Assembly: GCF_039729145.1 (NCBI RefSeq)
Contig: NZ_CP155793.1
Location: 1,054,001-1,118,000, forward strand
Length of the DNA: 64,000 nt
Direction: 5' to 3'
Origin: Microbacterium sp. SY138
GTDB taxonomy: Bacteria > Actinomycetota > Actinomycetes > Actinomycetales > Microbacteriaceae
How positions within the stretch are numbered: position 1 is the first letter of the stretch; each line of letters begins with the position of its first letter. This document shows, in pieces, positions 26,790 to 35,673 of this stretch. The notes under the pieces are model-generated. The model was not told the origin of the DNA. It saw nothing but the letters and a program-made list of their open reading frames with translations, and did no database searches. Made by a program: the position numbers and the translations under genes.

Positions 26790-28169
26790 ATGAGTGGGCA
26801 GTCACAGGCTGGGTTCACGCCCACCGGAACCATCGCGACAGCGGCCGATCGGCGCCGTGTCGTGTTCGCCACCGTCGTCGGCACCACGGTCGAGTGGTAC
26901 GACTTCTTCATCTACGCCACGGCCGTCGGGCTCGTGTTCGGTCAGCTCTTCTTCGCCCCGCTCGGCGAGAACAGCGCCCTGATCGGCTTCGCCACGGTCG
27001 GCGTCAGCTTCCTGTTCCGTCCCCTCGGCGCCTTCCTCGCCGGCCACTACGGCGACAAGCTCGGGCGCAAGGCCGTGCTGATGTGGACGCTGATCCTGAT
27101 GGGTGCGGCCACCGCCCTCATCGGCATCCTGCCCACGTACGAGACCATCGGACTGATGGCGCCGATCCTGCTGGTGCTGCTGCGCATCGTGCAGGGCATC
27201 TCGGCGGGCGGTGAGTGGGGCGGTGCCGTGCTGATGGCCGTCGAGCATGCGCCCCGCAAGAAGCGCGGCATCTTCGGCGCGTCCCCGCAGATCGGCGTGC
27301 CTCTCGGCCTCCTGCTCGCCTCCGGTGTGATGGCGCTCATGACGGTGATCGCCCCCGGCGACCAGTTCCTCGCGTGGGGCTGGCGTGTGCCGTTCCTGCT
27401 CAGCGTGGTGCTGATCCTCGTCGGGTACTACGTGCGCCGCAAGGTCGAGGAGAGCCCGGTCTTCACCGAGCTCGCCGCGCGCAAGGAGAAGGCGCGGATG
27501 CCGATCGCGCAGCTGTTCCGCAAGCACCTGCTGCTCGTGATCATCGCCGCGTTCGTGTTCGCCGGCAACAACGCCGTGGGCTACATGACCACGGGCGGAT
27601 ACATCCAGGGGTACGCCACGGACCCTGCCGGCCCCATCGGCCTCGAGCGCGGCCCCGTGCTCTGGGCGGTCGCCGGATCCGCGGTCACCTGGCTGCTCAC
27701 CACGCTCCTCGCGGGGTGGCTGTCCGACCGCATCGGCCGCCGCACGACGTACATCGTCGGCTGGGCGCTGCAGCTGGTCGGTGTGTTCACGCTGTTCCCG
27801 CTGGTCAACACCGGCGAGATCGGCCTGCTGTTCGCCGGGTTGGCGATCCTCACGATCGGCCTCGGATTCACCTACGGTCCGCAGGCGGCGCTGTACGCCG
27901 AGCTGTTCCCCGCGAGCATCCGGTTCTCCGGTGTCTCGATCTCGTACGCGATCGGCGCCATCGCCGGCGGTGCGTTCGCCCCGACGATCGCGACGGCCAT
28001 CGTGAAGGCGACCGGCTCGACGGGGGCCGTCACCTGGTATCTGGCCGGAATGACCGTACTGGGTCTCGTCGCGACCCTGCTGCTCCGCGACCGCTCGGGC
28101 ATCCCGCTCGGACCGGATCATGAGGAAGAGCAGTCCGTCAGCCCGATCTACGGACTCGCCAAGGCCTGA
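26790..28169 (+). CDS. MHS-family (MFS) proton symporter for an aromatic or organic acid
   Basis: The 459-residue carrier has 12 predicted helices. It carries the metabolite:H+ symporter signature VEWYDFFIYATA near the first helix, RPLGAFLAGHYGDKLGRK after helix 2, QGISAGGEWGGAVLM, and YGPQAALYAELFP. AAAGGAG (26776-26782) precedes the ATG. It is divergent from the hpa operon, so import of 4-hydroxyphenylacetate, homoprotocatechuate or a related acid is likely. Substrate is inferred from position only. Confidence 0.9.
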   Translation: MSGQSQAGFTPTGTIATAADRRRVVFATVVGTTVEWYDFFIYATAVGLVFGQLFFAPLGENSALIGFATVGVSFLFRPLGAFLAGHYGDKLGRKAVLMWTLILMGAATALIGILPTYETIGLMAPILLVLLRIVQGISAGGEWGGAVLMAVEHAPRKKRGIFGASPQIGVPLGLLLASGVMALMTVIAPGDQFLAWGWRVPFLLSVVLILVGYYVRRKVEESPVFTELAARKEKARMPIAQLFRKHLLLVIIAAFVFAGNNAVGYMTTGGYIQGYATDPAGPIGLERGPVLWAVAGSAVTWLLTTLLAGWLSDRIGRRTTYIVGWALQLVGVFTLFPLVNTGEIGLLFAGLAILTIGLGFTYGPQAALYAELFPASIRFSGVSISYAIGAIAGGAFAPTIATAIVKATGSTGAVTWYLAGMTVLGLVATLLLRDRSGIPLGPDHEEEQSVSPIYGLAKA

Positions 28170-28191
28170 CCTCGCGCGGATGGCATGACGT

Positions 28192-28250
28192 GCTCCCGTC
28201 GCGCTTCCTGTCGTCTGCCACACGGCGACGACAGGAAGCGCGGCGGGAGC
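28192..28250. terminator. Bidirectional terminator between permease and IclR gene
   Basis: A 24-bp stem (28192-28215 and 28227-28250, one G-T mismatch) with an 11-base loop sits between convergent genes. It starts 22 bp after the permease stop and ends 24 bp before the IclR stop. Confidence 0.8.
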
Positions 28251-28274
28251 TTCGTCTCGAGGGCTGCGCGCGCG

Positions 28275-28985
28275 TCAGCCGTCGAGAGCGTCGCGGATGT
28301 CGGACGCCGCCTGTCGGAGTCGCGCGGCGATCTCGGCATCGTCGAGGTCTGTTGCCACGTGCACGACGGCGATCGCGGCCGGGCGCTGTCCGCGCAGGGT
28401 GAGCGGGACCGCGACGGACTGGACGGTGGGGATGACCTCGTCGTGGCTCGTCGCATAGCCGCGGGCACGCGCCGCATCGACGTCGGCAGGAAGCGATGCG
28501 GGAACCTCATCCGGCCATTCCGCGACCGGCACCTGCGCGAGGATCGCTTTCCCTGGGGCGCCGACCGACACCGGGTGTCGGGCGCCGGGGCGTTGGGCGA
28601 CACTCGCGACCGCGTGCCGAGGCTCGACGCTGGCCAGCGTGATGCACTCGGTGCCGTCGAGGACGGCGAGGAAGCATGTCATGCCGAGTTCGTTGGCGAT
28701 CGCCGTGAGCTCGGGAAGCGCCTCGGCCTGCAGGTCGTGCGCGACCCCGGCCGCGAGTGCTGCCATGCGCGCCCCGAGATTCACGGCTCCGGAGGCGTCG
28801 CGCGTGACCAGCCCGTGGTCTTCGAGCGTGCGCAGCAGGCGATACGCGATGGAGCGGTGCACACCGAGACGGGACGCGATCTCGTCGATCGTCAGGGGGC
28901 CGCGGGCATCGGCGAGTACCTCGAGGATGCGGATGCCGCGACTGAGAGTCTGGGAGGCGGGCGAGGGGATCGTGCTGTCGGGCAT
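28275..28985 (-). CDS. IclR-family transcriptional regulator
   Basis: In this 236-residue protein an N-terminal winged HTH (about 12-70, GPLTIDEIASRLGVHRSIAYRLL) precedes a GAF-like IclR effector domain. AAGGGAG precedes the ATG at 28985. The gene is divergent from the flavin hydroxylase. The shared intergenic region has two adjacent GTTC-N7-GAAC palindromes, so control of the hydroxylase by an aromatic effector is likely. Confidence 0.92.
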   Translation of the reverse strand: MPDSTIPSPASQTLSRGIRILEVLADARGPLTIDEIASRLGVHRSIAYRLLRTLEDHGLVTRDASGAVNLGARMAALAAGVAHDLQAEALPELTAIANELGMTCFLAVLDGTECITLASVEPRHAVASVAQRPGARHPVSVGAPGKAILAQVPVAEWPDEVPASLPADVDAARARGYATSHDEVIPTVQSVAVPLTLRGQRPAAIAVVHVATDLDDAEIAARLRQAASDIRDALDG

Positions 28986-29026
28986 GCGGGTGCTCCCTTG
29001 CGATCGCGGACGGCGCGGTTTAGGCT

Positions 29027-29065
29027 GTGTTCAATAGTAGAACGTTGTGTTCGAATATAGAACAC
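29027..29065. promoter_or_regulatory. Twin operators for the IclR regulator
   Basis: Two sites lie 20 bp apart, i.e. on the same face of the helix. The first is GTTC-AATAGTA-GAAC (29029-29043). The second is GTGTTC-GAATATA-GAACAC (29047-29065). They share TGTTC-R-A-W-A-K-W-AGAAC. Both are in the divergent promoter of the IclR gene and the flavin hydroxylase. Confidence 0.72.
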
Positions 29066-29144
29066 GATGGCGTCGGGTGCAAGACCCGATGAACCACCTC
29101 CGACAGACACACCCGACGATGACGTCCGGAAGGAATCGACGACG

Positions 29145-31016
29145 ATGCAGTTCCACCACCACGGCTACGTCTCCGCTGACCCGCGCGTGCAGGGCGCCGC
29201 CGGCATCGGGGTCGCGCGGCCCGCCGACCTCCCCGACGAGATCGATGTGCTCATCGTCGGCTCGGGGCCTGCGGGGATGCTGCTCGCCGCCCAGATGGCG
29301 CAGTATCCCGACATCTCCACCCGCATCATCGAGAAGCGCGACGGGCGCCTTCCGCTCGGCCAGGCCGACGGCATCCAGCCACGCAGCGTCGAGACGTTCC
29401 AGGCGTTCGGTTTCGCCGAGCGGATCATCGCCGAGGCGTACAACATCGGCTGGATGAACTTCTGGGGCCCGAACCCGGACAAGCGCGACGAGATCGTCCG
29501 CACCTCGCGCACCTCCGACTACGCGTACGACATCTGCGAGTTCCCGCACCTCATCGTCAACCAGGCCCGCGTGCTGGACTACTTCGCCGAAGCCGCGGCG
29601 AACGGGCCCGGCCGGATCGTGCCCGACTACGGGGTCGAGTTCACCGGCCTCACGGTGCACCACGATGGGGAGTACCCCGTCGAGGTCGGCATCCGCTACG
29701 TCGCGGGGGAGCGCTCGGGCGAGGAGCGGACCATCCGTGCCAAGTTCGTCGTCGGCTGCGACGGCGCCCGCAGCGGTGTGCGTCAGGCGATCGGCCGCAC
29801 GCACGTGGGCGCCTCGGCCGCGCACGCCTGGGGTGTCATGGACGTGCTCGTCAACACCGACTTCCCGGACTGGCGCACCAAGTGCGCGATCAACTCCGAG
29901 GCGGGCAACATCCTGCACATCCCGCGGGAGGGCGGATACCTCTCGCGCATGTACATCGACCTGGGCGAGGTCGCGGACGACGATGACCATCGCGTACGGC
30001 AGACGCCGATCGAGGAGATCATCCGCCGCGCGAACGAGATCCTGCACCCGTACACACTCGATGTCCGCGAGGTCGCCTGGCACAGCGTGTACGAAGTCGG
30101 TCACCGGGTCACCGACGGCTTCGACGACGTGATCGACGGTTCGGGACGCACGCCCCGGGTGTTCCTCACCGGCGACGCGTGCCACACGCACAGCGCCAAG
30201 GCGGGCCAGGGCATGAACGTGTCGATGCAGGACGGCTTCAACCTCGGGTGGAAGCTCGGCTCTGTGCTCTCGGGCCGTGCCCCGGAAGCCCTGCTGGCCA
30301 CGTACGGTGCCGAGCGGCGGCCCGTGGCGCAGCAGCTGATCGACTTCGACCGCGAGTGGTCGAGCCTGATGGCGCGGAAGCCCGAGGAGATCTCCGACCC
30401 CAACGAGCTGGCGACCTACTACCTCGCCACGGCAGAGTTCCCGTCGGGGTTCATGACGCAGTACACCTCGTCGATGATCACCGGAACCGACCGGCACCAG
30501 GATCTGGCCGTGGGTTTCCCGCTCGGGAAGCGCTTCAAGTCCGCCGAGGTCGTGCGCGTGGGCGACGGCAACGTCGTGCACCTCGGGCACCACGCGAAGG
30601 CCGACGGCCGCTGGCGCGTGTACGCGTTCGGCGACCGCACCGGTGAAGGGCTCGCCACATGGGCGGAGGCGGCCGAGCCGCTGTTCGCGCGCTTCACGCC
30701 GGAGGACGCCGACGTCGATGCCGTCTTCGATGTCAAGGCGGTCTATCGGCAGCCGTTCGAAGAGGTCGAGGTCACCTCGGCTCCCGCGCTGTTCCAGCCG
30801 AAGACCGGGCCGCTCGGACTGACCGACTGGGAGAAGGTGTATGCGGCGGGCCCCAGCAAGTGGACCGAGACCGACATCTTCGCCGCGCGCGAGCTGTCGC
30901 GCGACGGCGTGGTGGTCGTGGTGCGGCCAGACCAGTACGTGGCAGCGATCCTGCCGCTGCATGACACGACCGAGCTGGCCGACTTCCTCGAGGGGGCGCT
31001 GCTTCCGGCGCGTTGA
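29145..31016 (+). CDS. FAD-dependent aromatic hydroxylase (phenol/3-hydroxybenzoate monooxygenase type)
   Basis: This 623-residue flavin monooxygenase has GSGPAGMLLAAQMA for FAD binding (about 38-51), VGCDGARSGVR, GDACHTHSAKAGQGMN and a C-terminal thioredoxin-fold domain (about 450-620) ending VVVRPDQYVAAILPL. The size and domain order match phenol 2-monooxygenase and 3-hydroxybenzoate 4-monooxygenase (MobA). The ATG at 29145 with GGAAGGAA upstream is preferred to a longer frame from 29067. It may feed a phenol or catechol into the neighbouring hpa route, since no hpaBC is present. Alternatively it serves a protocatechuate pathway elsewhere. Confidence 0.88.
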   Translation: MQFHHHGYVSADPRVQGAAGIGVARPADLPDEIDVLIVGSGPAGMLLAAQMAQYPDISTRIIEKRDGRLPLGQADGIQPRSVETFQAFGFAERIIAEAYNIGWMNFWGPNPDKRDEIVRTSRTSDYAYDICEFPHLIVNQARVLDYFAEAAANGPGRIVPDYGVEFTGLTVHHDGEYPVEVGIRYVAGERSGEERTIRAKFVVGCDGARSGVRQAIGRTHVGASAAHAWGVMDVLVNTDFPDWRTKCAINSEAGNILHIPREGGYLSRMYIDLGEVADDDDHRVRQTPIEEIIRRANEILHPYTLDVREVAWHSVYEVGHRVTDGFDDVIDGSGRTPRVFLTGDACHTHSAKAGQGMNVSMQDGFNLGWKLGSVLSGRAPEALLATYGAERRPVAQQLIDFDREWSSLMARKPEEISDPNELATYYLATAEFPSGFMTQYTSSMITGTDRHQDLAVGFPLGKRFKSAEVVRVGDGNVVHLGHHAKADGRWRVYAFGDRTGEGLATWAEAAEPLFARFTPEDADVDAVFDVKAVYRQPFEEVEVTSAPALFQPKTGPLGLTDWEKVYAAGPSKWTETDIFAARELSRDGVVVVVRPDQYVAAILPLHDTTELADFLEGALLPAR

Positions 31017-31124
31017 GGTCCCGGGCTCCGCTCCGCGTCCGGCGGAGATCCCCTCGACGGGCGGAGCGTCGGCCCCGGTCGTTCCGCCCGAGGGTGGTTC
31101 TCCTCCCGGGGCTGCGGGGCGCCT

Positions 31125-31146
31125 GGACATGACACGTGTCACGTCC
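31125..31146. promoter_or_regulatory. 22-bp palindrome upstream of the ABC/two-component operon
   Basis: The sequence is GGAC-a-TGACACGTGTCA-c-GTCC, with arms that pair perfectly apart from one position. A further TGACAC half-site follows at 31153. It lies 55 bp before the ABC ATPase start and is a good candidate site for the NarL-type regulator encoded at the end of this operon. Confidence 0.65.
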
Positions 31147-31200
31147 AGGAGATGACACCGCCCTCCGGCGCCACCGCCCGCATCGGACGAGGCTGGAGGC

Positions 31201-32175
31201 ATGAACAACTCCTTCGTGGACGGGACGGCGACGCGGGCCTCCGCTCGACCGGTAACCGCCGCCCCGACCGATGAACCCGTGGTGCTCGAGCTGAGCGCCG
31301 TGAAACGACACTTCGGCACGGGCGACCGCCGGGTGCAGGCTGTCGACGGGGTCGACCTGTCGATCCGACGTGGCGAGGTCGTCGCGCTGCTGGGACCGAA
31401 CGGTGCGGGCAAGACCACCACGCTCGACATGCTTCTCGGGCTCACCGAGCCCAGCAGCGGCACCGTGCGGGTGCTCGGGACGACACCGCAGCGCGCCACT
31501 TCCAGCGGTTCGATCGGGGCGGTGCTGCAGACCGGGGGCCTGCTCGGCGACCTGACCGTCGGAGAGACGGTGCGGCTGATCGCTTCTCTCCACGGTGCCG
31601 ACGCCTTCGACCGGGTGGACGATGTCATGACCCGCGCCGACCTGGAGCATCTCGCCCGCCGAAGGGTCTCGAAGTGCTCCGGTGGTGAGCAGCAGCGCGT
31701 GAAGTTCGCGCTCGCGATGGTGTCCGACCCCGACATCCTGGTGCTCGACGAGCCCACGGCGGGAATGGACGTCACGGCCCGGCGGCACTTCTGGGATGTC
31801 ATGCGGGCGGATGCGGATGCCGGGCGCACGATCGTCTTCGCCACCCACTATCTCGAGGAGGCCGAGCAGTTCGCACGCCGCACCGTGGTGATGCATCGCG
31901 GGACGGTCGTCGCCGACGCCCCCACCGCGCTGCTGCGCGCCAGCCTCGGAGAACGGACCGTCTCGGCGACGGTCGACGAAGACGCGGCCGTGCTCGTCAC
32001 CGTGCTGAGCGCGGCTGATGGTGTCGCCGGCGTGCGGCTCGACGGCGATCGTCTCAGCCTGCGTACCGCTGACTCCGACGCCGCCGCCCGCATCCTGCTC
32101 GACAACGGTGCCCATGACCTGGAGATCGCCGCGCCCACCCTCGAGACCGCCTTCACGGCACTGACGGAGAACTGA
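31201..32175 (+). CDS. ABC transporter ATP-binding protein (drug-exporter type)
   Basis: This 324-residue ATPase has Walker A GPNGAGKTT (65-73), signature CSGGEQQRVKFAL, Walker B ILVLDEPTAGMD and the H-loop in FATHYLEE. A C-terminal extension of about 80 residues resembles the DrrA/CcmA-type exporters. The permease starts one base after the stop. The downstream histidine kinase and response regulator suggest an inducible efflux or lipid-flip system responding to membrane stress. Confidence 0.94.
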   Translation: MNNSFVDGTATRASARPVTAAPTDEPVVLELSAVKRHFGTGDRRVQAVDGVDLSIRRGEVVALLGPNGAGKTTTLDMLLGLTEPSSGTVRVLGTTPQRATSSGSIGAVLQTGGLLGDLTVGETVRLIASLHGADAFDRVDDVMTRADLEHLARRRVSKCSGGEQQRVKFALAMVSDPDILVLDEPTAGMDVTARRHFWDVMRADADAGRTIVFATHYLEEAEQFARRTVVMHRGTVVADAPTALLRASLGERTVSATVDEDAAVLVTVLSAADGVAGVRLDGDRLSLRTADSDAAARILLDNGAHDLEIAAPTLETAFTALTEN

Positions 32176-32176
32176 C

Positions 32177-32932
32177 ATGCTCGTCTCACCCACCATGCTG
32201 CGCATCGAAGGCCTCCGCCAGCTGCGCAACCCCTATACGCTCGCGTTCACTCTGGCGATGCCGGTCGCGATGTACCTGCTGTTCGGCGCCGGAATGGGCT
32301 ACGGCTCGCTCTCTGCCGGTCACGGGAACGTCTCCTTCTACGTGATGACCTCGATGGCGGCCTATGGCACGGCGGTCGCCATGAGCTCGCTCACGTCGCT
32401 CGCCGCGACGGAGGCCAAGCAGGGGTGGGGACGCCAGCTCGCGATGACCCCGCTCACGACGGCCGGATACGCGGTGACGAAGCTGATCACCGCGGTCGCC
32501 TTCGCGGCGCTGGCATTGGTGGCGGTGTTCACCGCCGGGATGATGACCGGTGCCGAGGCGGAAGACGCCTGGCGCTGGGTCGCGACGGCGGGCATCATCC
32601 TCGGGATCGGCCTCATGTACGGACTCTTCGGTCTCGGCGTCGGACTGTTCTTCAGCTCCGACTCGGCAGCGGCCCTCGCCTCGATCTCGATGACGTTCTT
32701 CGCGTTCTTCGGCAACGTGTTCATGCCGCTCGACGGTGTGATGCTCGACATCGCGCGCTTCACCCCCCTATACGGCTTCGTCGCCCTGAGCCGGTGGCCC
32801 CTCACCGACGGGACGCTCACGACGGGACAGACCGATCCGCTCTGGATGCTGTTCCTCAACGTCGCCGTCTGGCTCCTGCTGTTCGCCCTCCTCGTCATGA
32901 TGGGGATGAAGCGCTCCCGGGCGCGGCAGTAG
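32177..32932 (+). CDS. ABC-2-type permease
   Basis: The permease has 251 residues and six predicted membrane helices (about 22-42, 53-75, 102-125, 135-160, 165-185 and 225-245). It contains GWGRQLAMTPLT, a coupling-helix-like segment of ABC-2 permeases. It should dimerise in the membrane with the upstream ATPase. It is followed 40 bp later by the histidine kinase, in the common ATPase-permease-DesK-NarL order. Confidence 0.92.
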   Translation: MLVSPTMLRIEGLRQLRNPYTLAFTLAMPVAMYLLFGAGMGYGSLSAGHGNVSFYVMTSMAAYGTAVAMSSLTSLAATEAKQGWGRQLAMTPLTTAGYAVTKLITAVAFAALALVAVFTAGMMTGAEAEDAWRWVATAGIILGIGLMYGLFGLGVGLFFSSDSAAALASISMTFFAFFGNVFMPLDGVMLDIARFTPLYGFVALSRWPLTDGTLTTGQTDPLWMLFLNVAVWLLLFALLVMMGMKRSRARQ

Positions 32933-32972
32933 CGGCCCCGACGGCGGCACAGGGCGACAGTAGGTTGGACGG

Positions 32973-34166
32973 ATGACGCGACACACGAACCCGGAGAGTC
33001 CAGAGACGCCAGGGTCCGCCCGCGAGGCCGCGTCGTTCGCGGCGGCGGGCGCGGCCCCGGCGGCATGGGCGGCTTCCGGAGCGCGCAGCGCTACGGGGAA
33101 GGACCCGTGGGCGCGGTTCGGCTGGCTGATGGCCGTGATCTGGCTCGTGTTCCTGGTCTATCCGGTGATCGCGCTGCTGCGCTCGGAAGCGCCGGTCCCG
33201 TGGGTCGTGGTGGGGTGGGCTGCACTGGTCGCGTTCGTCGTGCTGTACGTCACCGGTTTCATGCACGGGATGCGGGGCGGCGGCGGACTGGGTCGCGCAC
33301 CCTCGCGGAGGCAGTGGATCACGTTCGTCGCACTGATCGGGTGCGTCGTGATCTCGATCCCGGCGGAGGGAGGATCGGCGCTCAGCTTCCTGCCGTTCCT
33401 CATGTCGTTCGCCTCCTACGGGCTGACGCGCCTGTGGCACTGGATCACGACGATCGCCGCGGTCACGGTGACGGCGTTGTGCGTCTTCCTGCTTCCTGGG
33501 GGGATCAGCTATCTGTCCGTGCTCGCGATCGTGGCGCTGCTCGGCGTGGTCAACACGGTGTCGACGTGGCTCATCCTGCGTTCGGCGGAGGCGGAGAGGC
33601 TCGGCCTCGAGCTGGCGACGAGCGAAGGGCGTGAAGCGGTGGCCCGCGACGTGCACGACCTGATCGGGCACTCGCTGACCGTCGTCGGGCTCAAGGCGCA
33701 GTTGGTGCGGCGGCTGATGGACTCCGATCCCGAGCGGGCCAAGGCCGAGCTGGCCGACATCGAACGGCTCACGGCGGAGGCGATCGCGGGCGTCCGCTCG
33801 ACGGTGGCCGGCGCGCGGGGGACCACGCTCGTGGAGCAGCTCGCCTCTTCTCGCGACTCGTTCCGTGCGGCGGACATCGCTCTGCAGGTCGAGGGGGAGC
33901 CGAGCGCGCTGTCGCCGGTGCAGGCGATCACCGCGAGCTGGATCCTCCGCGAGGCGACCACGAACACGCTCCGGCATTCTCGTGCTCGAACGGTTCGGGT
34001 GAGGTTGCTCCCCGGACGCCTGGTGGTGGAGGACGACGGAGTGGGTGTCGGCCTGGTGGAAGGCAACGGCATCCGCGGTATGCGTGAACGCGCGGCGGCG
34101 GCCGGTGCGTCGTTCGTCCTGGGGCCCGTCGGCGACGCGGGCACACGCGTGGAGGTGACCTGGTGA
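32973..34166 (+). CDS. Sensor histidine kinase, DesK/LiaS type (HisKA_3)
   Basis: The protein has 397 residues. A disordered Ala/Pro-rich N-terminus is followed by five or six membrane helices (about 48-200). The dimerisation box AVARDVHDLIGHSLTVVGLKAQ carries the phospho-acceptor His, and an ATPase domain ends with DDGVGVG and NGIRGMRERA. No separate extracellular sensor is present, so it probably senses membrane state or the transported compound. The stop overlaps the response regulator start (GTGA). Confidence 0.94.
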   Translation: MTRHTNPESPETPGSAREAASFAAAGAAPAAWAASGARSATGKDPWARFGWLMAVIWLVFLVYPVIALLRSEAPVPWVVVGWAALVAFVVLYVTGFMHGMRGGGGLGRAPSRRQWITFVALIGCVVISIPAEGGSALSFLPFLMSFASYGLTRLWHWITTIAAVTVTALCVFLLPGGISYLSVLAIVALLGVVNTVSTWLILRSAEAERLGLELATSEGREAVARDVHDLIGHSLTVVGLKAQLVRRLMDSDPERAKAELADIERLTAEAIAGVRSTVAGARGTTLVEQLASSRDSFRAADIALQVEGEPSALSPVQAITASWILREATTNTLRHSRARTVRVRLLPGRLVVEDDGVGVGLVEGNGIRGMRERAAAAGASFVLGPVGDAGTRVEVTW

Positions 34167-34792
34167 ACGCATCGAGCCGCGACATCGGCATCCGCTTGCT
34201 GATCGCCGACGATCAGGCTCTCGTGCGGGGCGCGCTCGGGGCGTTGCTCGAGTTGGAGCCCGACCTCACCGTGGTCGGCATGGCCGCGGACGGGGCGGAA
34301 GCCGTGCGACTCGCGGAGGAGCTGCGACCGGACGTGTGCCTCATGGACATCCAGATGCCCGGGATGGACGGAGTCGAGGCGACACGGCGCATCCGCGAGG
34401 TGAGCGGGGGCACACGCATCCTCGTCGTGACGACGTTCGCCCGCCCCGGCTACCTGCGCTCCGCCCTGGAGGCCGGTGCCAGCGGGTTCATCGTCAAGGA
34501 CACGCCCGCCGAGGAACTGGCCGAAGCGGTACGACGCGTGCAGTCCGGCTTGCGCGTGCTCGATCCGGCGCTCGCCGCCGACAGCCTGTTCGACGGCGCG
34601 AACCCGCTGAGCGATCGGGAGCGGCAGGTGCTGAGGCTCGCCGTGGACGGACGTTCCGCCGCGATGATCGCCGCGGAGGTGTTCCTGTCAGCGGGAACCG
34701 TGCGCAACCACCTCTCCGCGGCGATCGGGAAGACCGGGGCGGCGAACCGTGCGCAGGCGGTGCGGATCGCCCTCGACAAGGGGTGGATCTGA
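34163..34792 (+). CDS. NarL/FixJ-family response regulator
   Basis: This 209-residue regulator starts at a GTG overlapping the kinase stop. A receiver domain (acidic pair IADDQAL, phospho-acceptor in CLMDIQMPG, TTFARP and IVKD) is joined to a LuxR-type HTH (LSDRERQVLRLAVDGRSAAM). It is the partner of the upstream kinase. The palindrome at 31125-31146 is its probable target. Confidence 0.96.
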   Translation: MNASSRDIGIRLLIADDQALVRGALGALLELEPDLTVVGMAADGAEAVRLAEELRPDVCLMDIQMPGMDGVEATRRIREVSGGTRILVVTTFARPGYLRSALEAGASGFIVKDTPAEELAEAVRRVQSGLRVLDPALAADSLFDGANPLSDRERQVLRLAVDGRSAAMIAAEVFLSAGTVRNHLSAAIGKTGAANRAQAVRIALDKGWI

Positions 34793-34906
34793 GGGGCGGT
34801 TCGCTCACTGTCGAATGTCGCTGGTCGAATGTCGCTGGTCGGATGTCGGTGCTCACGCGTACCGTTGGCGGCGACGGGCGACGGCGCCCGACAGGAGGAG
34901 CACCTG

Positions 34907-35281
34907 ATGGACTGGAAGATCGAACTCATCTTCGTGCCGGTCACCGACGTGGACCGCTCGAAGGCCTTCTACGAGAAGATCGGCTTCAACGCCGATTGGG
35001 ACCAGACGCCCACCGAGGGACTGCGCTTCGTGCAGATGACGCCACCGGGGTCGGCATGCTCGATCGCGTTCGGCACCGGCCTGGGCATCGACCTCGAGCC
35101 GGGCAGCCAGAACACGATCCAGGTCGTGGTCCCGGATGCCGATGAGGCGCTCGCCCACCTGCAGGGTCTGGGCGTCTCCGCCCGCGGGGTGCAGGAGCTG
35201 GACTGGGGGCGTTTCGTGTCGTTCGACGACCCGGACGGCAACTCCTGGACGCTGCAGCAGCTCCCCGACTATGGAGCGTAG
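34907..35281 (+). CDS. VOC-family (glyoxalase-fold) protein
   Basis: This is a 124-residue single-module pair of beta-alpha-beta-beta-beta repeats (MDWKIELIFVPVTDVDRSKAFYEKIGF ... FDDPDGNSWTLQQLP), the usual VOC layout. The N-terminal metal position is Glu rather than His (KIEL), and no substrate can be assigned. AGGAGGAG lies just upstream of the ATG at 34907. The gene converges with and overlaps the next one by 13 bp. A 14-bp tandem repeat (34809-34849) precedes it. Confidence 0.87.
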   Translation: MDWKIELIFVPVTDVDRSKAFYEKIGFNADWDQTPTEGLRFVQMTPPGSACSIAFGTGLGIDLEPGSQNTIQVVVPDADEALAHLQGLGVSARGVQELDWGRFVSFDDPDGNSWTLQQLPDYGA

Positions 35282-35673
35282 GGCCCGGCGTCGGCGACGA
35301 TCTCGATCTTGAAGCCGGAGGCGTTCTCGAGCCACCCGGCGTAGTGCCGGTCGCCGCCGGCGTGCGGATAGCGGTCGGCGTAGAGCGGATCCCAGCCGTG
35401 GGCGGGTGCTTGCGCCATGAGCGCATCGACGGCAGCGCGCGCACCGCCGTGGAACGCGAGATGGTTGAGTCCGGGACGTCGGCGGTCGTGCGTCGAGCCC
35501 GACAGATTCGGAGACGTCGTGAGAGTGAGGTAGGCGCTGTCGGCGACCCACGATTCGCCGCCGGGCCATTCGCTGTCGAGCGTGAAACCGAGGCGCTGCA
35601 GGATCCAGCGCCATTCCGCGCGTACCGCGTCGAGATCGGCGATCCACAGTTCGACGTGATGGAAACCCGGCAT
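35269..35673 (-). CDS. VOC-family (glyoxalase-fold) protein
   Basis: The protein is 134 residues long. MPGFHHVELWIADLDAV, LNHLAFHG and a C-terminal ASGFKIEIVAD carry the His/His/Glu spacing of metal-binding VOC proteins. No specific enzyme is recognised. The start ATG (35673) matches the family's first strand. The 3' end overlaps the convergent VOC gene. Confidence 0.85.
   Translation of the reverse strand: MPGFHHVELWIADLDAVRAEWRWILQRLGFTLDSEWPGGESWVADSAYLTLTTSPNLSGSTHDRRRPGLNHLAFHGGARAAVDALMAQAPAHGWDPLYADRYPHAGGDRHYAGWLENASGFKIEIVADAGPYAP

Noticed and set aside
29031..31844. Long minus-strand open frame across the flavin hydroxylase and ABC ATPase
   Set aside because: It crosses two well-supported plus-strand genes and their intergenic region and has no domain signature.
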